From NCBI GenBank assembly GCA_027023405.1, contig JALVVN010000007.1, positions 125,676-189,675 of the forward strand: a DNA stretch of 64,000 nucleotides, in the 5' to 3' direction. The position numbers were made by a program, and so were the translations under genes. Positions 58,010 through 64,000 of this stretch are shown here, in pieces (the first letter of the stretch is position 1; each line of letters opens with the position of its first letter). The notes below the pieces were generated by a model, which ran no database searches, was not told where the DNA came from, and saw only the letters and a program-made list of their open reading frames with translations. Source of the DNA: Campylobacterales bacterium (GTDB lineage: Bacteria > Campylobacterota > Campylobacteria > Campylobacterales > QNZT01).

Positions 58010-58513
58010 CTAGAATTCTTCATGCTCATCTAAGCTTTTTAAATAGTCATAAACCCTTTTTTGACCTAGTTTTTTAGCATAATCTATTGCCCGCATCCCA
58101 TTTTGATCGCGTTCGTCAAGATCAATTCCATGAGATAATATATAGGTTAAAACCTCCATATCTCCATAGCAACACGCTTGCATAAAAGGTGTCAATCCAC
58201 TTTTCCTCTTTGTTTTTGTAATGTCCATTTTACACTCTTCTACAAGATAGCGAATCGTATCAAGTTTACCAAAAATCACCGCTTCATCCAACAAGCTTAC
58301 ACCATCATCCGTGCAATAGTGTAGATCGGCACCTTGCTCAACTAAAAACTTAATAATCTCTAATGAAACGCGTTTTCGTAGTGCAAAAAAGAGTACCGGA
58401 GCATATTCATCTTCTGATATTTCAATGAGTCCATTGAGATCCGCACCCTGTTTGAGTGCAGTTTTGACCTTTAGAAGATTATCCTCTTCTAATGCATCAC
58501 TTAAGTGCAGCAT
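58010..58513 (-). CDS. Ankyrin-repeat protein
   Basis: The 167-residue protein has about four ankyrin repeats (DNLLKVKTALKQGADLNGLI, LEIIKFLVEQGADLHYCTDD, KLDTIRYLVEECKMDITKTK, GDMEVLTYILSHGIDLDERD). There is no signal peptide, so it is probably a cytoplasmic protein-binding scaffold. The partner is unknown. It lies alone between oadG and a cytochrome gene. Confidence 0.87.
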   Translation of the reverse strand: MLHLSDALEEDNLLKVKTALKQGADLNGLIEISEDEYAPVLFFALRKRVSLEIIKFLVEQGADLHYCTDDGVSLLDEAVIFGKLDTIRYLVEECKMDITKTKRKSGLTPFMQACCYGDMEVLTYILSHGIDLDERDQNGMRAIDYAKKLGQKRVYDYLKSLDEHEEF

Positions 58514-58594
58514 ATTCTCCCCCTATCTATAGAAGTTGATTATAGCATAATTGTATTGGGTTTAGGGTGTAAGTAGTGGGAAGAGTAGAGACAA

Positions 58595-58623
58595 TATAGA
58601 GAAGGAGAGCTTCCTTCTCTATA
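58595..58623 (-). terminator. Perfect hairpin after the cytochrome gene
   Basis: TATAGAGAAGGA-GAGCT-TCCTTCTCTATA is a perfect 12-bp stem (13 with the flanking A-T pair), starting 12 bases past the stop of the minus-strand cytochrome gene. It probably ends that transcript; the following bases (TTGTCTCTAC) are only weakly U-rich. Confidence 0.6.
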
Positions 58624-58635
58624 TATAGTATTAAA

Positions 58636-58935
58636 TTACTTCAATGTTGCGATATAGTCTGCAACAGCTTTCATATCTGCATCACTAAGATTCGCAACTT
58701 GACCTTTCATCAATGCACCCATACCATGTTGATTAAGAGTACCTGCTTTATAGCCTTGAAGCAGTTTAATAGTTTTTGCAGCATCTTGCCCTGCAATGAC
58801 ATTAGATTTATTCAACGCTTTCTTTTTACCATCTTGTCCATGACAACCGGCACACTTTGCGAAGATCGCTTTACCATCCGCACTCACCAATGAAAACGCA
58901 CCCGCTACCATCAATCCTAATACTACTTTTTTCAT
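58636..58935 (-). CDS. Class I c-type cytochrome (c553 type)
   Basis: A signal peptide (VVLGLMVAGAFSLVSA) precedes a small one-heme domain with KCAGCHGQDGKKKALN and the axial Met in HGMGALMKGQ. The length of 99 and plan match the soluble periplasmic c553 carriers of Campylobacterota that feed terminal oxidases. GGAGAAAAAG precedes the ATG. A hairpin follows the stop. Confidence 0.9.
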   Translation of the reverse strand: MKKVVLGLMVAGAFSLVSADGKAIFAKCAGCHGQDGKKKALNKSNVIAGQDAAKTIKLLQGYKAGTLNQHGMGALMKGQVANLSDADMKAVADYIATLK

Positions 58936-58964
58936 ATCTTTTTCTCCTTTAATGAAAGTGGACT

Positions 58965-59273
58965 CTAGCTACCGCAACTAGGAAACAGTCCTGAATCTTT
59001 TGCATATTCGTACAAAAAATCGAAGATATCCGGTAACTCTTTTGCACTAATCTCTTTTAGATTTGGCTCTAATTTTAGCAACTCTGCTTTGAGTTTTTTC
59101 TGATCTTTGAGCATTTTCCACTCTTTTTGGCTATGTTTTGCAGCCAAATCAGCGATCGAAATCGTACAACCGCTTTTGAGCTTCTTCTCTAAGATCTCTT
59201 GTCCGACATTGGGACTCGCCCAAAGAGAGAGTGTCAAAAAAAGAGTCAAACTTAAAACAACTTTGTGCATCAA
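58965..59273 (-). CDS. Periplasmic protein of a heme-less cytochrome-like Campylobacterota family
   Basis: The 102-residue protein has a signal peptide (LSLTLFLTLSLWA) and two cysteines (KSGCTISIADLAAKHSQKEW and LFPSCGS) but no CxxCH. The pattern KKLKSGC..., HSQKEW and FDFLYEYAKDSGLFPSC fits a small family often annotated cytochrome c in this phylum, although no heme site is seen. The conserved His and Cys may bind another cofactor or a disulfide. It precedes the c553-type gene by 29 bases, so the two are probably one transcript. Confidence 0.65.
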   Translation of the reverse strand: MMHKVVLSLTLFLTLSLWASPNVGQEILEKKLKSGCTISIADLAAKHSQKEWKMLKDQKKLKAELLKLEPNLKEISAKELPDIFDFLYEYAKDSGLFPSCGS

Positions 59274-59351
59274 TAGCTCCTTTATATCTTGACAGAAGTA
59301 TAATCGGCATTTGTGGAAAAATTGTGAATATTAATTTAATAAACTAATGAA

Positions 59352-59720
59352 TTATTTTAATTTTCCAAAAACTGTATAGCGTTTCCAATAATAATCGATC
59401 GCTTTTTCAAGCTCTTGATCAGTCAGCGATGTCGGTTTTTTCACCCCAAAACGACGGATATACTCTTTAGGCATGACTGAAGTATCTTTATTCGGTGCTT
59501 TCAAATAATCGATAAGTGCCAATTTTACAGCCTTTTCACTACTATATTTCAATAGATAATCAAAATAAACCTGTTTTAAGTTAAAAGAGAGTTTTTGATG
59601 GCATTGTAAGCAATTTTGATGATATATCAACGCTGCTTGACTCTGAGTATGCAGATTCTCTTTTGCGTTTAAGCTCCCTAAACATTGTACTAAGAGCAAA
59701 AATATGCTTACTCGCCCCAT
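59352..59720 (-). CDS. Small periplasmic protein with one heme c motif
   Basis: A signal peptide (FLLLVQCLGSLNA) precedes a 100-residue domain with one CLQCH heme site (about 37-41) and a Met at MPKEYIRRFGV that could be the axial ligand. The domain is not a clear class I cytochrome. It overlaps the histidine kinase gene by 13 bases, so it is translated with the two-component pair, which is an unusual partner. Confidence 0.7.
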   Translation of the reverse strand: MGRVSIFLLLVQCLGSLNAKENLHTQSQAALIYHQNCLQCHQKLSFNLKQVYFDYLLKYSSEKAVKLALIDYLKAPNKDTSVMPKEYIRRFGVKKPTSLTDQELEKAIDYYWKRYTVFGKLK

Positions 59721-60901
59721 GTTACCCTCACTTTTGTTCCTTCACCAACCTTAGAATCCACATCAATTTTCAAATGGTATTCTTGCACAATCTCCCAAAC
59801 AATATTCAGTCCAAGACCAAATCCACCGGCATTTTGATTAAAACGACTGTAACGCATAAAAATATTTTTCACCTCCTCTTTACGCATACCTATTCCACTA
59901 TCCGCTATCTCAAAATATCCATCTTCCAAACGAATGACAATTTTTCCGTCGCGTTTATTATATTTTATTGCATTGGAGAGTAGATTATCTACAATACGAC
60001 TAATTTTATTCTTATCAATCACCAAAAAAACACCCTCTTTTAGATGGAGTGTACACTTAACCTGTTTTTGCCGGGCAATTAATTTAAAAAAATCTACGCG
60101 TTCTCGTATGAGATCTGCCATATCGATAGATTCATTATGTGAAGGAGTACGGTGTTTGAGTACCATATATGTCAAGTCGTTATAGATATTTGAGATCGTT
60201 CGTGCCGCAATATCGATGCGGTTGATCTTTTTTTGTGAGCGAGGATCCAATGTTTCTGTCGATAGTGTTTCAATGTTCATTAATATTGCATTGATAGGGG
60301 TATTGAGTTCATGCGTCGTATCCTTGATGAAGCGATCCAACAGGTAAAGAGAGTCTCTCATGGGCTTCAAAAGGAGCTTCAATAACACATATCCTCCTAA
60401 TAATAGTACCAAAAAGAGTAAAAGTCCATAGACAATAACTTTGGTTCGCACAAAATTGAACCAACCGCTATTATCATGAATCTCAATCACAAGATACATC
60501 GCACCTAAATAGTAACGCTCCAAAAGACGGACATAATGAATCTTATCTCCAACTACATAAATATTTTTATTTAAATCCACACTAGAGTTTTCTAAAGTAG
60601 AAAAAATGCATTTGTTACTTCCGTCATAGATAGCAGATTGATAGCTTGAACTACGAGGATAACGCATGCCGGCATGAAAGTTTTCATGCATATAGGCTAG
60701 CTTGGAGAGTAGTTTATCCGAGTACTCTTTGAGTCGGCTATTTTGCTGTGAGAGCATCACCTCTTTTTGGAGATTGTAGTAGATAAAAGCACTAAAGAGA
60801 AGAATAATAAGTGCCATCAATGAATAGAGTAACAGGAAAGAAAGAAGGGTCTTTCTTTCACTTTGTTGTAAACTTATAGCCCTGTTTTTTGATGCTGACA
60901 A
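59708..60901 (-). CDS. Sensor histidine kinase
   Basis: The 397-residue protein has two membrane helices (about 19-43 and 155-175), with a periplasmic sensing domain of about 110 residues between them. The kinase core is complete: H box KDTTHELNTPINAILMNIE, N box VDNLLSNAIKYNKRDGK, G1 EIADSGIGMRKEE and G2 GGFGLGLNIVWEI. The start is TTG with GGGGAAAG upstream, overlapping the response regulator by 44 bases. The signal is not known; the cotranslated heme protein might report redox state. Confidence 0.92.
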   Translation of the reverse strand: MSASKNRAISLQQSERKTLLSFLLLYSLMALIILLFSAFIYYNLQKEVMLSQQNSRLKEYSDKLLSKLAYMHENFHAGMRYPRSSSYQSAIYDGSNKCIFSTLENSSVDLNKNIYVVGDKIHYVRLLERYYLGAMYLVIEIHDNSGWFNFVRTKVIVYGLLLFLVLLLGGYVLLKLLLKPMRDSLYLLDRFIKDTTHELNTPINAILMNIETLSTETLDPRSQKKINRIDIAARTISNIYNDLTYMVLKHRTPSHNESIDMADLIRERVDFFKLIARQKQVKCTLHLKEGVFLVIDKNKISRIVDNLLSNAIKYNKRDGKIVIRLEDGYFEIADSGIGMRKEEVKNIFMRYSRFNQNAGGFGLGLNIVWEIVQEYHLKIDVDSKVGEGTKVRVTWGE

Positions 60902-61535
60902 TGCGTTCTTTCCCCAGTAATTTTCGTAAATTTTTAATATAGGTCCTTAGGCTCGCCTCTGAATAGGTCTCATCAAAATCCCACACTCTATCGTAAATCC
61001 GCTCATGTGAAAGAATTTCATCTTGATGTTTCAAAAAGAACTTAAGCAATCGAGACTCTTTTTTATTTAAGATCTGCTCTTTACCATTGATAAAAAGTAC
61101 ATTTTGCGCAATATCATAGTAGATATGCTCATCAATCTCAACCCGTTCAGAATTATTGGTATGGAAATAGTCTCGTTTTAAAAGATTCTCCATTCTCACA
61201 ATCAACTCTTTGAGTGCAAACGGTTTACGGATATAGTCATCCCCACCGCTCAAATAACCCTTTTCAAGATCATCTACCGAGTTGAGAGAGGTGATAAATA
61301 TAGCAGGTGTTTGCACCTCGCGATCTCGAAGCTCTTTGAGAAGCTCAAAGCCATTCATCGACGGCACATTGACATCTAGCAATAAGATATCAAAACACTG
61401 CTCATAAACAAGATCGAGTGCACTCTCGCCATCTTCCACCACCTCTACTTCATAACCCAACTCTTCAAGATGTTCACTAATCGTCTCATTAAGCGTAATG
61501 TCATCTTCCAGAAGCAATACCCGTTTTTTCAACAT
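60858..61535 (-). CDS. OmpR/PhoB-type response regulator
   Basis: The receiver domain has the acidic pair in LLLEDDITLN, the phospho-acceptor Asp in DILLLDVNVPSMNGFELL and the Lys in YIRKPFALKELIVRME. The winged-helix DNA-binding domain (about 130-225) is complete: RLLKFFLKHQDEILSHERIY, then TYIKNLRKLLGKERIVSIKK. It is paired with the overlapping kinase gene. Targets are unknown; the divergent pseudopilin operon 121 bases away is a candidate. Confidence 0.93.
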   Translation of the reverse strand: MLKKRVLLLEDDITLNETISEHLEELGYEVEVVEDGESALDLVYEQCFDILLLDVNVPSMNGFELLKELRDREVQTPAIFITSLNSVDDLEKGYLSGGDDYIRKPFALKELIVRMENLLKRDYFHTNNSERVEIDEHIYYDIAQNVLFINGKEQILNKKESRLLKFFLKHQDEILSHERIYDRVWDFDETYSEASLRTYIKNLRKLLGKERIVSIKKQGYKFTTK

Positions 61536-61609
61536 GATACATCCTCATTTGATTAAGGCATTCTAAAAAGCCCTAAATAAGATCATAGCATAAATTATAA
61601 TAGATTTGT

Positions 61610-61615
61610 TATAAT
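61610..61615 (+). promoter_or_regulatory. Tandem -10 elements before the pseudopilin trio
   Basis: Two TATAAT boxes, at 61596-61601 and 61610-61615, lie 41 to 60 bases before the TTG start of the first pseudopilin gene, in the gap with the divergent response regulator. Confidence 0.45.
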
Positions 61616-61655
61616 GAATCAACTATCACAAATATTTTAAATTAGGGCATAGATA

Positions 61656-62207
61656 TTGACACGCAAAGCATTCACACTTTTTGAACTCATTATTGTCGTC
61701 ATTTTAATTGGGATTATCTATGCGGTTGTATTAACCAATTTTCAAGTCAAACGAGATGTTAAAATTATGCACCTAAAAAATATTCGAAGTTCATTGATGC
61801 CATTTTGGAAAAGGGGCAAACGCGTTGATCTTGTGATCTATGATCATTGCAAAAAAGCGGTAATCTTACTAAATCATGAACCCCAAAAAGCGTATCATCC
61901 CAAAATCAATCTCAAAGAGTTTCAACATTTAAAACGCTTTGAGATAAATGCCGATAATGAGCTCAAAGAGATAGCTTGGACTCCCTATCGAATCGACGAT
62001 AAGCTCTATCCCGTCTGCTTTTCTTATACGATCTTTAAAAACGGAAGTAACTCCAGCTATATTCTGCAAACAGAAGATGAAACTTATGCAGTCGTCTATC
62101 CCTATTTTCAGGATATAAATATCACCGAAGATGAAGAGGAAGCAAAAAAACTCTATCTACACGAAGATGAGAAAGGAGCTATTATTGATACATTGCAAAC
62201 AGAGTAG
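61656..62207 (+). CDS. GspH-like minor pseudopilin
   Basis: The N-terminus MTRKAFTLFELIIVVILIGI is a prepilin signal (cleavage A|F, Glu5 present). The 183-residue body has a beta-rich region and one Cys in YDHCKK and one in YPVCFS. First in a run of three pseudopilins in the order expected of H, I and J. The start is TTG with a weak AGGGC upstream. The H assignment is from order and the single hydrophobic helix, not from a clear domain match. Confidence 0.72.
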   Translation: MTRKAFTLFELIIVVILIGIIYAVVLTNFQVKRDVKIMHLKNIRSSLMPFWKRGKRVDLVIYDHCKKAVILLNHEPQKAYHPKINLKEFQHLKRFEINADNELKEIAWTPYRIDDKLYPVCFSYTIFKNGSNSSYILQTEDETYAVVYPYFQDINITEDEEEAKKLYLHEDEKGAIIDTLQTE

Positions 62208-62670
62208 TGGTTTTACACTGATTGAAGTTTTGGTATCTGTCGCTATTTTAGCGGTAGTTGCTACCGCTTTGTTAGATATCAACTCCAACAGCAAGCAAAA
62301 CTTCTCCTATCTAAAGCAGAGAATTGATTTTGAAACGCGTTCATCGCTAGCATTCATGCACAGTGATCCAAAACTACACAACAAAGATCTTGAACTATAT
62401 GATTTTGTAAAAGAGAGCTATCCTACACTGAGCGAAACATTGCACAAAGAGCTTAAAGAGTATAAAATACACTATGAACATGAAGAAGCATTTTCAACTA
62501 TCTCGCCCAATGATCAAAATAAAAGTTCCCAAGATACGCTTGATGAGAATAACCCCTCATTGTCAGAAAATATATCACTTATTTTTGACAAAATTACACT
62601 ATCTCATCAAAAAAATAGTAGTACACTCTTTGAGATCACCATTCCATTTTCCAAAGGATACAACCAATGA
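62185..62670 (+). CDS. GspI-like minor pseudopilin
   Basis: The track start (62131) puts about 27 residues before the prepilin motif. The TTG at 62185 has AAAGGAG 7 bases upstream and gives a normal leader, MIHCKQSSG, then FTLIEVLVSVAILAVVATAL. I use that start. The 161-residue body is typical of small minor pseudopilins of the I type. It overlaps its neighbours on both sides (23 and 4 bases). Confidence 0.75.
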   Translation: MIHCKQSSGFTLIEVLVSVAILAVVATALLDINSNSKQNFSYLKQRIDFETRSSLAFMHSDPKLHNKDLELYDFVKESYPTLSETLHKELKEYKIHYEHEEAFSTISPNDQNKSSQDTLDENNPSLSENISLIFDKITLSHQKNSSTLFEITIPFSKGYNQ

Positions 62671-63248
62671 AAAGAGGATTTAGCCTTGTAGAGCTTATTA
62701 TCTCAATTTTTCTTTTGGGAATTATTGTGACATTTTTGTACTCATCACTTTCAGCTCTGGAACAGAGCAATAAGATACTCTCCACAGCAGAACAAAAACT
62801 GCAAATAAAAGATAAATTACTCAACATCCTTTATGATGATATCTTTTTAAGCGACTCACTTACCCTTAAAACAGGAGAATTTACAACAGCATCACTTCAA
62901 ACAAAAAACAGTATCTATCAAATCAACATGCCTTATGTCACATGGCTTGTTACACAACCAAAGCATGATCTGATGCGTATCGAATCTATCTATCCTATTG
63001 GGAAAATGAAACCACAAAACGAGCACTATTTTCATATCTCAAAAGTAGCGGATCATGTGGAGCATTTTGAAATTTATCAATCAAAAAAGAGGGACAAAGT
63101 ACTACTTTACCTAAAAAGAGCGGAACAACCGACACTTATTTATGAACTACCTAAACCGCTTAGTGTCAAAAAGAAGAAAATTCAAAAAAAATCACACAAG
63201 AAAGAAAAAGAATCAAACCCAATACATCCACAAATTAGAGTTAGATAA
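62667..63248 (+). CDS. GspJ-like minor pseudopilin
   Basis: The prepilin signal is MKRG then FSLVELIISIFLLGIIVTFL with Glu5. The start ATGA overlaps the previous stop. The body has 193 residues with a coiled-coil-like neck (SNKILSTAEQKLQIKDKLLN) and a very basic tail (KKKKIQKKSHKKEKE), which is odd for an exported subunit. It is the last of the trio, the place J holds in H-I-J-K runs. Confidence 0.72.
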   Translation: MKRGFSLVELIISIFLLGIIVTFLYSSLSALEQSNKILSTAEQKLQIKDKLLNILYDDIFLSDSLTLKTGEFTTASLQTKNSIYQINMPYVTWLVTQPKHDLMRIESIYPIGKMKPQNEHYFHISKVADHVEHFEIYQSKKRDKVLLYLKRAEQPTLIYELPKPLSVKKKKIQKKSHKKEKESNPIHPQIRVR

Positions 63249-63252
63249 ACAG

Positions 63253-63708
63253 CTACTCATTGCTGCTATCTAGCTCTTTATTGTGTGTGATACTCGGCGC
63301 AAATACTCGTTTAATTGCACCTTTGAGTCCTGACTCACGCTCCTCATACTCTTTCTCAGCTTCTTGCAGAGAAAGTTCCCATCCTTGTGCAAAACCCGGT
63401 GCTTTCGTATTCATCTTACGAATCGCTAAATCATAAATGTTTAATAATCTAATTTCATTTCGACCCGGTTTTTGACTTAATGTTTTAACTGAAATACGAA
63501 GATTCTCATTCTCACTTTTCAGCTTCTCATTCTCTTGCTCAAGCTGTTTCGTACCATCTTGCGTGAGCTTCATCTGTCTTTGTAGATGATCTTTATACTC
63601 CTTAAGCTCCTTTTTCAAAGCCGCTGTTGTAAAAAAACTTTTAATACCATATAAAATGATACCTACTACAACACCTAGTACTAAAGAGACCAAATCAATA
63701 TTTTCCAT
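63253..63708 (-). CDS. Membrane-anchored coiled-coil protein, unknown
   Basis: The protein has one N-terminal helix (LVSLVLGVVVGIILYGIKSF) followed by a heptad-rich coiled coil (about 30-80, KKELKEYKDHLQRQMKLTQD) and a short acidic-basic tail. The track begins at 63732; AAAGGAG precedes the ATG at 63708, so I use that start (MENIDLVSL, 151 residues). It looks like a small scaffold protein. It lies between the pseudopilins (convergent) and tRNA-Arg (same strand). Confidence 0.72.
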   Translation of the reverse strand: MENIDLVSLVLGVVVGIILYGIKSFFTTAALKKELKEYKDHLQRQMKLTQDGTKQLEQENEKLKSENENLRISVKTLSQKPGRNEIRLLNIYDLAIRKMNTKAPGFAQGWELSLQEAEKEYEERESGLKGAIKRVFAPSITHNKELDSSNE

Positions 63709-63724
63709 ATTATAACTCCTTTGA

Positions 63725-63801
63725 TGGCGCACCCTACAGGAGTCGAACCTGTGACCTTCGGTACCGCAAACCGATGCTCTATCCAGCTGAGCTAAGGGCG
63801 C
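63725..63801 (-). tRNA. tRNA-Arg with anticodon GCG
   Basis: Read on the minus strand, the 77 bases form a full cloverleaf with encoded CCA: acceptor GCGCCCT / AGGGTGC, D stem GCTC/GAGC, anticodon stem TCGGT/ACCGA with loop TTGCGGT (anticodon GCG at 34-36), and T arm ACAGG-TTCGACT-CCTGT. It would decode CGC and CGU. A TATACAAT box lies just upstream, so it may have its own promoter as well as read-through from the rRNA operon. Confidence 0.92.
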
Positions 63802-63886
63802 AAATGAGTTACGATTGTATAGAAAATGGACTTAAAGAACCTCATAAAAATAAAAGTAAATGAGATACATTAGAAGAACAAACGAA

Positions 63887-64000
63887 CCGGCAGCGACCTA
63901 CATTCCCACACCAGTAAGGAGCAGTATTATCGGCGATGAGGGGCTTAGCTTCTTGGTTCGAAATGGAGCAAGGCGTTTCCCCCTCTCTATAGCCACCGGA
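63887..64000 (-). rRNA. rrf: 5S ribosomal RNA (5' end at or near the window edge)
   Basis: On the minus strand the sequence begins CCGGTGGCTATAGAGAGG, contains CCATTTCGAACC and GCCGATAATACTGC, and ends GTAGGTCGCTGCCGG. The first and last bases form an 8-bp helix of the 5S terminal stem, so the gene is almost whole, though the 5' end may lack a base or two. The rest of the rrn operon lies beyond the window. Confidence 0.93.

Noticed and set aside
62131-62184. Extended start of the GspI-like gene given by the track
   Set aside because: It puts about 18 additional residues before the prepilin leader and lacks a good ribosome site; the TTG at 62185 has AAAGGAG at correct spacing.
1-64000. CRISPR array, insertion sequence, prophage or integron
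   Set aside because: No regular spacer array, transposase, integrase or terminal inverted repeats were seen; the only direct repeats are the three 84-bp units.

Overview
The window is a near-continuous stretch of chromosome from a Campylobacterota (Epsilonproteobacteria) bacterium, most like the free-living sulfur-oxidising lineages (Sulfurimonas/Sulfurovum type). This rests on family content: a Helicobacter-type Csd3-like M23 peptidase, a PgbA-type domain protein, a short ComEC without a metallo-beta-lactamase domain, a sulfide:quinone oxidoreductase, an OadGAB sodium pump next to ATP-type PEP carboxykinase, and small Campylobacterota c-type cytochromes. No tool was run, so the genus is inference. 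Coding density is very high. I see no insertion sequence, prophage or CRISPR array.

Layout. 0-0.4 kb: end of a TupA-like ATP-grasp glycan gene that runs off the window. 0.5-3.4 kb: ferritin-like DUF455 protein, phosphoglycolate phosphatase and an orphan FAD oxidoreductase. 3.4-7 kb (minus): membrane protein, UDP-sugar-type Nudix, MgtE, Csd3-like peptidase. 7.1-10 kb (plus): PgbA-like protein, GlcD-type FAD oxidase, YihY. 10-13.8 kb (minus): comEC, dnaB, ispG. 13.9-18.7 kb (minus): DUF4143 ATPase, priA and three related pilin-like genes. 18.9-24.2 kb (plus): ppk, gamma carbonic anhydrase, then sqr with a 58-residue membrane protein and a membrane-anchored degenerate peptide deformylase. 24.2-26.2 kb (minus): DnaQ-like exonuclease, trpF, rpe, then three tandem 84-bp hairpin repeats. 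26.5-35.5 kb: a type II secretion locus (K-L-M-N-C-D-E-F on minus, G divergent). 35.6-41.1 kb: an RND efflux system whose permease is split into two genes. 41.2-50.2 kb: serA, a small membrane protein, rpsA, ispH, aroA, pheT, pheS. 50.3-58 kb: HIT protein, CAP lipoprotein, argH, pckA, oadB-oadA-oadG. 58-61.5 kb: ankyrin protein, small cytochromes and a two-component system. 61.6-63.2 kb: three minor pseudopilins. 63.2-64 kb: a coiled-coil membrane protein, tRNA-Arg(GCG) and 5S rRNA, which is the edge of an rrn operon.

How the genes work together. The core type II secretion locus has G and K but no H, I or J; the trio at 61.6-63.2 kb has exactly that character and probably completes the pseudopilus. 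PckA and OadGAB sit on the oxaloacetate/PEP/pyruvate node. Both Fe-S enzymes of the late MEP pathway (ispG, ispH) are present in separate operons. The least explained unit is sqr, the 58-residue membrane protein and the deformylase-like pseudoenzyme. Other notable points are a likely ATC start codon for priA, a likely leaderless ispG mRNA, the split RND permease with a natural His6 tail, and a tRNA-Arg with G34.
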